Part shown: positions 1 to 12,135 of the stretch, piece by piece
How positions within the stretch are numbered: position 1 is the first letter of the stretch
Layout of the letters: each line of letters opens with the position of its first letter
Assembly: GCF_000149955.1 (NCBI RefSeq)
Contig: NC_030990.1
Span: forward strand, 1,576,158-1,640,157
DNA length: 64,000 nt
DNA from: Fusarium oxysporum f. sp. lycopersici 4287
Taxonomy: Eukaryota > Ascomycota > Sordariomycetes > Hypocreales > Nectriaceae
Direction: 5' to 3'
Translations under genes and position numbers: made by a program
Notes under the pieces: generated by a model
What the model was told of the DNA's origin: nothing
Databases searched by the model: none
Seen by the model: only the letters and a program-made list of their open reading frames with translations

Positions 1-1596
1 ATGTGCATGAAATACAGAAGTAGTGGGTGAGCTACAATGACAAGATGTCCGTCTTGTGCATGATATCCAGTGGAGGCTATATAGTACTATCAAGTAACTA
101 CTAATGTAGTAGCTTGCTCGAGAACTGCGAGCATGGTGGTAGGACTTGTGTGAGTGATTGCAGCAGAGTAGCAGTAAGAACATAAAGTTTCTGGGTGCCC
201 CCTTGAAGAAAAGCACACTGTAAGAAATTCTCGGGATTTCACAAAGCCAGGCGCAGTCCAGGATTCGGGAGTATCTCATCATTTGTGGTGACGATATGAT
301 TTGAACGTCATCAGCTAAGGCTGCACTGGTGTGGGGGTGACACTGCATCTTAAGCCGAGACGCTAACTGACGGATGGGTGAGAAGTTCCATTAGGTCTTC
401 GAGTTCGTTAGCAGTCAACAAGAGAATGCATGCCTATATGTTTCGTCCTTTGGGGTATTAGAAAGAAAATTACCTATCAAAGAAGTGATGGGACATCAAA
501 ATAGTAAACAGAGGCAATGTTGAATAGGCTATCTCGTCTCGCAAACCTCCACTCATTCCGCCCTCTGTTTCATAATTCCCAATGTTTATGCCACTCAACG
601 TCAGCACCAATGACCGATGTTTCAGGGGTAGACCTGGGGAGAACCTGGGCTGCAGGTGGGCTTGGGTGTGCTGTACACCTGCTTGCTTGCTGAAGGAGAA
701 GCATCCAAGGGTGCTTACGGCTCCCAATTAGCACCAACGACAACAGACAGCTCTGCCATACCTCAACACATAACACCATACCTGCGGACCTGTAGTCACT
801 AAGACCACCACAGTGATAGCTCTGATAACCTCGTTGAAACTCGTAAATATTGAATTGAGCCGTCTCTGGCTTACTCAACATCTGCCTACTAATTTATAAA
901 AGACCAAGACGGCTGTTTCCTCCAGCATCTTCACCTCGTCACATGCACCTACCTTGCGAACTGACCACAGCTACTAACCTAACCTACCTACCTATCAAGC
1001 GCCACCACCTCCACCTCCCGCTTCCAACCACCATCCATTACATACACTACATCACAATACCACGACTCTTCACATCCATCCTGCCTTCTGTCATCGTGCT
1101 GGCCTTCTTGTTGTTTCATTATCTTGCCTGAATACTGCCTTTTCTGGTCGAAAGCCAGTTTTCTACTAATCAAGCTACCCCAGATTCTACCGCGGCAGGA
1201 AACCGCGGAGAGGCCGTCCTGGACTCCTCCGGCGAGCCATCGCACCCAAATCTCCACGACACCACTTCCAGTGATCCAGACACGCCACATCTTCTTTCGA
1301 ACTTTCCTAACACTACTGCTTCTGCCCATTCCTCCGCCGTCTCCCCGGCTAACGTAACCGCACCCCAACCCCATCGACAAAACCGGAATCAGACACAGAC
1401 TGGCATCGCGAATATAGATTCTTCGGCTGCCAGATTTGAAGGACTTCCGGGTCAAGTACCGGCTCGGATACTCGGACGACGTCAACGCTCCCCAGCTCCT
1501 GACCGCCGTTTCGAACCGTCAACCGACCGATCCTACACGCCAGACGGTTATCTTATCGCTGAGCCTAGAGCAAAGCGACGAAGAGGGAACGTCACG
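1..1596. other. Left-edge intergenic region and upstream part of the GID7 gene
   Basis: No gene can be assigned in the first 900 bases; short open frames there lack any recognisable domain. The stretch around 940-1080 is rich in ACCT/CCAC and looks like a fungal 5' leader. From 1132 to 1596 one + frame is open without a stop and runs directly into the GID7 reading frame (155 codons, no ATG). It therefore probably holds part of that protein; see the GID7 entry. Confidence 0.5.
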
Positions 1597-3535
1597 ATGG
1601 GTGGCAGTGACATTCTTGATCCCCATAATGGTGCTCCTTTAGGAATATCTAATGGATCAAGTGAAGTGTTTTCAGGGGTCACAAATGGTAATAAGACTGC
1701 CTTGAACGGATCTTCAGCTCGAGATAAGAACACTTCGGTCATCAGACGCAACGAACAATCCTCAAAGTACTTTGGCCATGATCGTGAGGAGGTAACCCGA
1801 CTATTGATACAAGCGTTATCAGACATGGGGTATCGGACTGCCGCAGATAATGTGAGCCAAGAGAGTGGGTACGAATTGGAAAGCCCAACCGTAGCCGGCT
1901 TCAGATCTGCTGTTCTGACCGGGTCATGGCCCGTGGCCGAAGAGTTACTTGCCGGCGCTTCGTTGGAGACTGAAGGCCCAGGTAACGGCCTTGTATTGGC
2001 ACCTGGCGCGGATCCCAACGCCATGAGGTTTTGGTTACGACAACAGAAGTTTCTGGAGCTTTTGGAGCAGAAAGATACAAGCAAGGCTCTGATAGTACTT
2101 CGAAGCGAGTTGACACCGTTATCCCATGACACTGGTAAACTGCATTTCTTATCAGGTCTACTCATGTGTCGTTCGGTCGAGGATCTTATGGCAAAGGCTG
2201 AATGGGATGGTGCGAATGGCCAATCTCGAAAGCTGTTGCTCTCGGAGTTATCAAGTACGTATTCTGTCGAATCGTTTGATTCCGTGCTGACATGAGAAGA
2301 ATGCATATCACCGTCGGTCATGCTCCCTGAAAACCGCCTGGCAGTCCTTCTTGAGCAGGTTAAGCAGAGTCAGATCGACACCTGTCTATACCATACTGAA
2401 GCGTTATCGCCTTCGCTCTACTCAGACCACTTCTGTGATAGACGCAACTTTCCAACAGAGGTCGCATTGGAGCTTTCGAATATGGCCGATGAGATTTGGC
2501 AAGTACAGTTCTCCCATGATGGAACCAAGATGGCGGCGTGCGGTAGTAGTCCAGAAGTTATGATATGGGATACACGCACCTTTAGAGTCTTAGAGTCTCT
2601 CGACGGCCATGATGGCGGCGTCGGAAACATTGTTTTTAGCCCTGACGATTCTCTAATTCTCTGCTGCTCGAGAGACGGGCATGCAAGATTGTGGACTACT
2701 CATGTGAGTTATTACCAACTCCCAATTTTCATACCCGAATGCAGCACTAACAGCGAGCTTAGGACGGGACTTTGATCAGGAAATTTCCTAAATTCGATGA
2801 GCCTGTGAGCGGCTGCGTTTGGGCTCAGGACAGTCGGTCACTGGTCGTTGGAACGCTAGATCCTAATTACAGCCTTCGAACTCTGAACCTGGATACGAGT
2901 GAGCAGTACGAGTGGGGGGTAAAGCATAGGGTCCAGGATCTATGTGGATCGCCAGACGGTCGCTGGCTCGTGGCTGTCGACAATCAGCAGACAATCCACG
3001 TCTACAACGCTGTTACACGAGAATTGGAGTTTGATATGGAGCTCAAAGCCCGGCCGACATCAGTCAACATCAGCCAAGACTCGCGTCATCTTCTTGTCAA
3101 TAAGTGCGACGGTGAAGCTCAGCTCATTGACCTCTTGACGCGGAACTCGGTCCAGAAGTTTTTCGGTCACACAGGCGGTGACTATCTAATTCGATGCTCG
3201 TTTGGTGGAGCCAACGAGAGTTTTGTTCTAAGTGGCAGTGAAGATGGCAACATCGTTATATGGCATAAAAACACGGGTGCGGCAGTCGAGCGCCTACATG
3301 GTCATCATCCCCGCTGCAATGCTGTTGCATGGAATCCTACCGACTCCTATATGCTAGCGTCAGCGGGAGACGATGGCCGAATAAAGATGTGAGTGTTTTT
3401 GCGTTGCCACGGGGACCCAATGATTGAGTAAACAGCTAACACGAATCACTCAGCTGGTCCAACAAAACGGTTAGTCTTGAATTAAGGGCTCGTCATAATC
3501 AAGCAGGCAACGGCTGGACAGCAGAGGAAAGATGA
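1597..3535 (+). CDS. GID7: GID/CTLH ubiquitin ligase subunit Gid7 (WDR26-like WD40 protein)
   Basis: A LisH-CTLH-WD40 protein of the Gid7/WDR26 family. In yeast this subunit of the GID E3 ligase helps form the supramolecular complex that degrades gluconeogenic enzymes when glucose returns. From the first in-frame ATG the joined exons give 589 residues. LisH lies near residues 55-90 (REEVTRLLIQALSDMGYRTA), followed by a CTLH segment and about six WD repeats ending in DDGRIKIW. Introns are placed at 2255-2299, 2704-2762 and 3389-3453; all have GT..AG ends and restore the conserved text, for example KCISPSVMLPENRLA across the first. Anomaly: the frame stays open upstream to 1132 with no ATG and encodes an S/P/T/N-rich stretch ending in a basic cluster, AKRRRG. 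The true start is therefore probably in an upstream exon or is non-AUG. The last exon is short, so the C-terminus is less certain. Confidence 0.85.
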
Positions 3536-4415
3536 ACGTGGTATCGTCAAAGACTCCTGACGCATTCAAGTGACTTTTATTTTTGGCAGGAAGAACACGG
3601 TGGGCGTGCTTTGTGTTCGGCTTATAGAGTAGATGGAAGCGAATGTACGGAAGTATAACACCAAGAGTACTTACGCCGACACAACCATAATTATCATGGG
3701 CTGAGAAGAATCGGGGGAACGACCATTGATTGTCTCGGCGTTAGGTTTGGGTGGTGATGTGTAAAACGAGATGTCTGAATATGTTAACTTCCTCACCCTC
3801 CTGTATTCAGCTAGACAGAAGCGTGACCGTGAAATCCCATCTTCGCAACCCGTTTCCTGTCCTTTTAGACCTTGGTGGCCCGGAGCGAGTGCCCTTCGTG
3901 TGCCGAAGAGTTAACTTGCGCTGGACAAGACAGATTGGGCGTCGACTGCGAAATCGTCCCTCACAACATATCTTCAACCAAACTAGCAGAAGAAAGCTGT
4001 GAGCCGCCGATTGAAAAGCGCGTGCCAACTACGCACACAGGGCAGGCAATGGTATCAGCACAACTGTTTGGAGTCATTAAGTTTGAAGCATCCTGTAACT
4101 TGCGCTCAATCTCGAAGTCGCTTGACCCCCAGCAAACCTGGCGATATGGAACAGCCATGACAGAGAGAATCACAGCGTCAAGAACACGTGTAGCTTAAAG
4201 GGCAGTACAGTCTATCTCTTGTGATGTTGAGACCGCGGAAACAGACAATTCTAACAAAATTGGTCACCTAGGTTGGTAGTGAAGGCGCGGTACATTGACT
4301 GCTATCAATGTTGTGATTTCCGAACGAATTCTTGCTATCCACAACAACCAGTCAATACCATAGAACAAAGTTATTAGGCAGACTGATTGCCTTCCTTATT
4401 TGTTATTTGCAGTTA

Positions 4416-4443
4416 TATAGATTGCCCTTAAAGGCAATCTATA
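4416..4443. repeat. Short inverted repeat (11-bp arms, 6-base loop)
   Basis: The arms TATAGATTGCC (4416-4426) and GGCAATCTATA (4433-4443) are exact reverse complements flanking CTTAAA. It lies in gene-free DNA, and no adjacent coding end is known for which it could act as a processing signal. It may be a remnant of a small inverted-repeat element. Confidence 0.6.
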
Positions 4444-7400
4444 GAACCTTCTAGGATTTTAGCCTGCCTATATAAGGCCTGGCTTCTTCTTTGTATTTAG
4501 ATGAATTAAGTTGCATCTTATATCTCTTCTGAAGTCAGGATTTGGATTGGCCAGCTAAGCTACGGGAGCACTAGATGTGATCTGATGCCGGCTTAAGGGA
4601 TATAGCTTGCGATTTCTTTAATGGTTGAAGTTTTTGTGAAGATATTGGACAAGAAACCTATTTCTGTAATGACACAATGATGGTAGCCGGATTAAATTAC
4701 GAATTGGCCAAGGTCTGCATGTAGCCGATAACTAATGGGCAACGCCTAAGGGAAGCAAGAAAACCTAGGGCCTTCATCCTTAACGACAAAAATGTTGGGG
4801 CATCTTAGTTAAAAGTTGGAGGCTTTCTTGCTCCCTGGGGGATGTCTAGTAAGACACATGCATAGAACAAAGAATCCTCTACTAAATAAAAATATATTTC
4901 ACCATCAGCAGTGCCTGCATGAACTGACCTTGCAGTACTGGGACCAGGGCAGATGATCGGAATGGTGGCCAGGTCAAGCACGGGACGGCACGCCATTTGT
5001 GCATCCGCAAGATCGATCTTGGATGGAAACTAAGAGAATTGCAATCTAATAAATGAAAGACTAGAAATAGCCAGGGAGTTGACACGGTACTGAACCATGC
5101 TTGGCACTCAATAGCCTATCGACGCGCAACAGCATCCGAGATATTGGGCTACACGAGCAGAGGTTCATGGACCTATCTGCATGTAGCTCGGGGCACTTAG
5201 ATCAAAACATGATATCACCCAGGACTTGTCCGACTTCGACCAGGTCTCTGCAGCTGTGGATAATACACGACGGCCTCAGCCATAGGCTCGTCAAAGTACT
5301 CGGCCAGGCACGATACTATAAGCCTCACTGGTGGGCTTTGAAGGAGGGTATTGGATATATGTACCCCAATCATTTATCCCATCTACATCAAGAGACGGAC
5401 AAAAGAGGCGGCAGTTAAAGTAAATAGCAAATCAAAATCACTTGCATCTCCTATGGAATACATTTCTAGACCTCCAAAGTGACAGATGAAAGAGTTGAGC
5501 CTCTTTGCAGATTTGAGAAAGACTAACTTACTTGAACTTCTTCTCGAGAATTCAATTCAGAAGACAAGTTATGCCTTGATTACGAATCCATATGAATCTC
5601 GCAAAGCCGCCGCCGCCGATGCATTTCGGACGGTAAAGCGAATCAACAACACTCCGCTTGATTCTGCACAGAATAACATACACAAAGTCATACATTAATC
5701 CCGATTTGTGGAGCTGATTATTGATTTATCTACTCCGTGCCATCGAGACTTCTCCTCCTTGGCTTCCTTTGAACCCCTGTCAACACATGGTGAACCGTGC
5801 ATTATCGAGCCATGTACTCCATAGAGACACCAAGACCCTGACGGCTGTTCCCCCCTGACGTTGGAGCAACCATGGCTCACGGACGACGTGGGCACCAAGA
5901 CGGATGAAGAGCAAGGCCGAGGTAGAAAGGAAGGGCCGAAGTGGAGGTAGAGTTGGTATTGTTGAGAGGCACCTGTAGCATCTGAACAGATATGGAAGTT
6001 GAGCAAGTGTCAATCAAAGATGTTGTTTGAGGTGACAACCTGTCTTTGAACAGTAAAAAAGGGGTCAACAAGCTTGTTCCGAACAGGGTCGTGATAATAT
6101 TAATAACGCACTCACGCGAGGATAGAAAACTACTGTATTGGTTAACATTCTGAACACTGTCGCTATGCACCGTATTATCTGACGATGATACATGGAGGAA
6201 ACGTCTCCTTCAGGAAGAGGATGAAGAGCAAGCCCAGAGTGATGTCGATGCCACCTTGAGACCCCTGGAAATATCCCGACGGGTTTTGATGTTTTCATAA
6301 CCCCTGCTTAGTGGACCAGGAACGGCCGCCGGAGGGCTGGGTATTGGGATTTCACTGTAATTGAGTTCACTACTCCGTACCTGACTGCCTAGTATTGTAT
6401 GCAACGGCTGACGTTCAGCCCGAAGGAACAGTCAGGACCATCGAAGAGTGGAGGCTATATTTCTATGTTAATGACTTCTCCTACAATGTTGATACTCAAA
6501 CAATGAGGTTTGAGTGTTGAAGATGAAGACCAGCCGACTGTTGGAAGGATTCCGTGCTGAGGATGCTTTGGCCTACCTTACTACATGCTATATATGTGCG
6601 AATGCCTTGATCTTACCTTGGCTATAAAAGATTTGGAAATCGTCGCGGGATGGGCCGGCGCCGCGTGTAAAATGGGCGACGGACTCTGCCAGCCTGTCCA
6701 TCAGATACCATAGCAGACTACAGAGTCCCAGATCAAACAATAGTTATGGTAGTATTTTGAGTATCTTTGACGGAGCCCCTAGAGCCCGTGTTGGTAGCGC
6801 GGTGTTAGAGCAACCAGAAGTGCTGACCTTGACCACTTGCTGACTCTTTAAGAAACGACAAAGCACTAAGATCGATCGTGATTGAACTTGTGGTATTCCG
6901 CAAGATCTTCAATCGTGTCCAAAGCAATTTCGATGAGGCTTGAAGCTCTTGATTCTTTCCTTTTAACTCAAAGACCAGAACACAGCGACTACAACTAGGC
7001 ACACTGATATAAGGCAGGTCTTTGCTTTTTCGATCTTGGGGCATCCCTGTAGATGACATACCGCACTCCGTGCATTACCGTGCGATGAGAAACACTCAGA
7101 CGATCCAGGCATGGGTTAATTATTATTAATGGCTCAAGCGTCTTTATGGGCACGGTTACATGGGCACGGAACCCATGAGCGAAGGAGTTGGTCTTCCATT
7201 TTCGGTTTACGACCCTCATCATATCGGTTGGTTCTCAAATATAGTGTTCACAGACATGGTTGCCAATTCTCCTGGGATCGATCAATGTCGGGAATATCTG
7301 GAAACATGATTAAGCGGCCACGCAGGCCTGGAACTAACACCCGTCTCCCATAGGAGTTTAGAGGGAATAACGGGCAATCAGACGTCGTAAGGACATAATG

Positions 7401-8194
7401 TAGCTGGGAGAATCAAGGGTGTTGAAGGCGCTGGAACAGAGAGTTCCCAGCGGCGAGATCGGCCCACCAAGTCACTTCGTGGCTTGCAAAGGAGAGCATT
7501 CAGAGAATCTAATGTGGCCGCAATCTTGCCAGAAGCGCTAAGGTATCCTGAGTCGTGCTCCCTGCAGCAAACAAGTTGGAACGATATCTTGCCTTACCAA
7601 GCTTACATAGTACCTAATTAACTTCAAACGCTCCGGGGACTGAAGATAGGAGGGGTTTCTTACCAATCTAGGGGCTGAGTCTGCTCTGCAGCTTCCGGCT
7701 CTACCTAGTTATCTACCTGAATTTGCTTGCCGATTTTGCCCATCGAGACACTATTTTACTACAGCTTCAAGAACTGAGGGAAAGGAGGATTGAATTGTCC
7801 CCACGTCTAAGTGCCCCTCCTCCTACCTGGTAGGTACCTACTAGAGTAAGTAAGCACAGGGGTACATACCTGGTAATCAGTTGTCAAATTCTCCTGGCGT
7901 AGAGTAACAAGGTCGATCCACCAGGCTTACCCCGAGTCAGTTTCAACTGGGATGAACTGTTTGTTGACCGACTAACCGCCTAGTTTCTCAAAAGTTATCC
8001 ATAATCGGGAAATTTCCTGACACAAATGTGTGCAGTTCTTATTTTCTTGCTCCCCGACATTAATTATGCAAGATCTCAGGCAATACGGTCAGACACCAAC
8101 TTTTCTTCAAACTTTGTAAAATCTCAATATGATATCTGCGCTCTGTCCTCCCACCACAGACGGAAAAGAGCGAAGACCAGCATCGTTCCTTAAA

Positions 8195-8335
8195 AAAGCT
8201 TAGGTACCTTAGCTACGTACCTTAGGTACCTAAGTAGGTACCATGGTTAGCAGGGACTTACTACTAAGGTATAAGTTGCCTAGGCCTTGAGGTAGGTAGT
8301 AGTTACCTAGGTAGGTACCTAGTAGTAATCGAGGT
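8195..8335. repeat. Cluster of TAGGTACC-type palindromes
   Basis: TTAGGTACCTAA (8222-8233) is a perfect 12-base palindrome. ACCTAGGT (8305-8312) and AGGTACCT (8313-8320) follow, with several partial copies between them. Related GGTAGGTA/GGTACCT words recur at about 7805-7870, 8530-8560, 16110-16180, 40550-40562 and 47680-47690, always between genes. The function is unknown. Confidence 0.65.
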
Positions 8336-9455
8336 GGTTATAGGTTGTGTCAATTATGCCTTCCTTTCTTCCATCGATGCTGGTGACTTCCAGACAAGGC
8401 TGTATGGAGTCGGGCAAGTTGTGTTCGCTGTACTGTAAGGTACATACCTGGAGAAATCACTCAACCGGTGTTGAGGCTGTTCCTTCCATTTCTGTTCGAG
8501 ACTTTTAGTTCATTTCGCCTGACTCCTGGCTGTAACGCATCTTCCTCGGTACCTGCCTTAGTACCAGACCACCCGCATCGACCCTCGCGCCCCCCGGTCT
8601 TCTCAAAGGTGGATCCTGCTTAAAGGTGAACCTCGTGCTAACCATGTCTCATCCAGGATGGATTAGGTCAAGAAGCTGAGGCCATCTCATCATGGCCCCC
8701 CTCCTCCCGCATCCATCCCATCTCCAACAGGGGGCTGGTGGAGTCGGTTAAAAGAAATCCAATCCGATGGAAGAAAGAGGACCTTATTAGACGGCCAGCC
8801 AACGAGCTGAACTAACCAATGTTTGTGTGTCTAGGTAAGTAGGAAAGTAAGCCGCCAACGAAAACCCTTCTTCATCAAACAACCCTTTTAGGTTTTCTTT
8901 TGTATCCCATTCGACTTTCTGAGCAAGACAAGACGAGACACGGGACGGTTGTTACCTTCCTTTTTACCTACCAACCTACTGTTTGCACCTAAGCCTACGA
9001 CTAACTTAAGTTTGTCCTGAGTACCTTTTAGTAGGGTGCCTTAATTGGCTACTCCGATCTGCCCGTCCCGTCTCCGAGCAGCTGCCGAACCTTCCATTAT
9101 CCGGCCGAGTCCCCTTTAGTTTGCTTCTGTCCGGTTGCCACAAACATCATTGGATCTTTCGACTCTTCTAATTTTCTTCTCTGCATTCCACCTCAACGGT
9201 TTTTCGGTCTCGTCTTTGTGCGCTCAACTTGTTTTCGATTAGCCATTTTTCGCAGTTCTGTTTCTGGGAGCTTGTTTGTTTTCTGCTACTCTTGGCTTGC
9301 CGGGATACTCTATCCCTCTATTGGCTTCCGTTGATGATTCAGTTCTCATGATGCGATTGTGATCCCACTCGCTGGCTTCTTTTGGCATCAATTTGTCCGA
9401 CTTGACATTGTTCCCATGGTTTACGTTGCGCATATTCTTATCGTGCTCACTCACC

Positions 9456-11440
9456 ATGGATAACTTGGAAGGGATGCTCCTGGTCCCTCCAGAACGAGGC
9501 CAGATACTTGGAAGAGCTGTTTGGAAGGTTAGTCTCCTTTATCGCGCTGCTCTATTTGTCACTCGAACTCACAATCATCCGAAAAAGCTGCGATATGTCG
9601 TCGTTGGTAGGCGTAACACCAGAGGTGGCCCTAGTCAGTCACAGTTTATATCCAACGGTCGCAACAACAGTCTTGGGGGCAGTAGATCTTTCCCCAAACT
9701 ACCCATAGAAGAATCCTGCATACTCATCTACAAACACAAGGTATGAAGCCCCTGAGTATCTAACCCGATGTCTCCCAGCTGACCCCATTGGAATTCCAGG
9801 ACGACACTGAGCCAATCCAGCAATGGCCAGTGAACTCTATCACCGATTGTCAGGTCCAACAGATCAATCATCGCAAACAGGGTCCCGTTCTCCCTACTCT
9901 CGTCATATCCGTTGCCGACAAAGAAAAGAAACGACGTTCGAGCCGGGCTGCCGGTCTCATATCATCGAGCAAAGAAGCTAGCGCGACGACCCTGTGGTTT
10001 CGCACGCCTCCAGACGATCATCATGTCAGTTTACATGAGTGGGCACGCAACATTCTTGCTAGAAAATCTCCGATGAGTCCAGAGAGCCCAATGTCACCCC
10101 AGTTCTCCAATCCCTTTGCCACGATGTCTCGCGATGCCTCCGATTATTTCTCCCGGCCAACTAGTGGTAACAAATCTGGCCGTTCTGATCCACGGAGTCT
10201 TCAACATAAGAGCTCCATCAACACTCAATCAACAACCACAACCACCACCACCACCAGAGAGCGGCCCCTCACATTCAGTTCCGAATCCCTCAGTTTACGA
10301 TCAAAACGCAGCGATGTCTCCTCTCCTTCGAGCAACAATTATCCAATTCAGCAGATGAATTTCCCGATTCCTGGGCAGCACTACACTACGGTCCTTCCAA
10401 CTGATTTGCCATCCCCTGTCAACACCACAGGAGATTATCAAGGGGAATTCATTGAGGGGTGGACCTCCGCACAAGGAAGATCATCCACAATGAGCTCGCC
10501 AATCCGCGGTCGTAGCAGTATTGGCTCTCAGCCGCCACATCCATCTATCGCTGCGATAGAGTCTAGCTCTCCGCCTGGGCCACGAGAGACCATCTTGGAC
10601 AGAGCGTTTCAGATGCGATGCATTCCTGGCTCAGAGCGAGAGGTGCCTGGCGAGGAGAAGTTGAGCTCGTTAGCTCGATTTGATGCATTGATGCGAGAAG
10701 CTGACGACAAAATGAAACAGAGGGCAGAAGCCGAACGAGCCCAACAATTGGCAATGCGCAGTGCTTTCGAGGCCTCTGACAGTTCTAGCCAAGATGATGA
10801 AAGCGATTCGGACGATTTAGATGAGGATGCGTATGGAGGGGTTCCTGATCGACGAGGTCCCGCCTTGATACCTTCAACAACACAAAGGGCATTGCAGTTT
10901 ATTGCTGATCGTCGTGACCCAGCACCGTTATCACCATCCAGCCGTTCTTCGGTATCGAGGACTCCGATGATACCCCAGTCACCTCCTATACGACCGCACA
11001 CTGCACATGCTAAAACGAGGCCGAATCCAACGCAGAGGACCAACAGCACCCCTCAAATGATTGCCAACATGGCCAGGCTGGAATTGGCAGCACCCCCAAG
11101 CAAGGTGTCTGATGATTCCTCATTAAGGTCGAATGGAGACAAGCGTCTCTCCACTTCAAGCACTGCTACCAAAAGGTTGAGTTTCACCGAATTTACCAAA
11201 AGACTATCGAGCACCAGCAGCTTACTGTTCGTCCAGACGAACGCTAGTGGGAGGAGTTCCCGGAGAAGCAGCGAGATCGACCTCCAGCCCTCGCCCCTAC
11301 CATGTGGGACACTGAATCCACAAAGAATTGCAGTGCCCACCCGAGACCAAGACCGAGACCAAAACTCGGGTGATGTCACCACAAGATGTGGATGGCGCAA
11401 CAGTGTTGGCGTTGTCAGTAGAGATGGCACCTTCTTCTGA
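9456..11440 (+). CDS. PH-domain protein with long Ser/Pro-rich tail
   Basis: The joined exons give 621 residues, with introns at 9528-9587 (60 bp, in frame) and 9741-9799. Residues about 1-165 look like a pleckstrin-homology fold with inserted loops: a first strand after the ATG, then WKLRYVVVG, then CILIYKHK, then SITDCQVQQ, then LWFRTPPDDHH, and a closing helix at HEWARNIL. PH domains bind phosphoinositides or proteins at membranes; the ligand here is unknown. The rest is low-complexity and Ser/Thr/Pro-rich, with SPMSPESPMSP repeats, a Thr run, an acidic patch (DSSSQDDESDSDDLDEDA) and a short charged coiled region near EADDKMKQRAEAERAQQ. The ATG at 9456 is chosen because the domain begins immediately after it. 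I recognise the domain but know no named orthologue. Confidence 0.82.
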
Positions 11441-12135
11441 GTTCGCCATGTCAAGAAACAACGAGACCATATACTGAGATGATCCCACAATACTCGATCC
11501 CATGGCTGAAGTTTTGACGAATCTGAAGCGATATCTAGTTCTGAATTTTGCTGTTATGCAATTGCATACGATAAGGATATGGGCAGTTTTTGGTGCAGCC
11601 TAGCTGCTTGTACGATTTTGATACCAAACGATGGCATCGTCACGACTCTTATGACGGAGATAAGGGGCCATTGGGTACGTGGCCCCAGGCGTTTACTGTT
11701 CATGGATGACTTTCTGTCTCCACAAGCATTGCTCGGTGTCGTTGGATTCTGATGGGCATTGGCATACATTCAACCCCATAGACATCATACAAGGGTCATT
11801 CCACGACCAAAGCATCACCTAATACATCTTGAAACTTCTTTTGACGTGATAGCATTGTCATATACATAAAATCACCGGCGAATGGTTCTCGGGGCTGGAG
11901 CTCAGGGTTCGTCCTCACTTGATGTGGGTTCTTCCCAGTCCTCTATTCCTATTGCTGGCGTGGGTGCTCAACTGTCATGCTTTTGTCTTGCGTGTCATCC
12001 ATCAACTGTATTTGCGAACCCCCTTCCGGTCCTGGTATTCTTCGTAAAGCCCATTCAATATCATCCAACATCCATGAAGGGATGTCCTTGACCCCTTTTT
12101 CATCATCCACATACATCGTACCACACCCCTCTAGT
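11441..12135. other. Convergent intergenic region between the PH-domain gene and CSE1
   Basis: About 700 bases between two converging 3' ends. It should hold both 3' UTRs and polyadenylation sites. No domain-bearing frame was seen. Confidence 0.6.

Larger units (their letters stand above)
3536..9455. other. 5.9 kb gene-poor intergenic stretch
   Basis: No frame here has a recognisable domain or a convincing exon pattern. It contains an 11-bp-stem hairpin at 4416-4443 and a cluster of TAGGTACC/ACCTAGGT palindromes at about 8200-8335, with scattered copies from 7800 to 9060. The final few hundred bases are pyrimidine-rich, consistent with the promoter and 5' leader of the PH-domain gene starting at 9456. 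Degenerate transposon remnants cannot be excluded by eye. Confidence 0.5.

Noticed and set aside
570..881. 103-codon minus-strand open frame near the left edge, with a possible donor after its first 34 codons
   Set aside because: No domain, no supporting second exon and no conserved motif. It could be a chance frame in the promoter region opposite GID7.
943..1131. Short + frame directly upstream of the open GID7 extension, in the same phase
   Set aside because: It consists of ACCT/CCAC-derived low-complexity residues and looks like a 5' leader. TGA readthrough would be needed to join it.
5695..6404. Overlapping short minus-strand frames
   Set aside because: All are short, in three frames, with no motif. 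They do not join into a plausible spliced gene.
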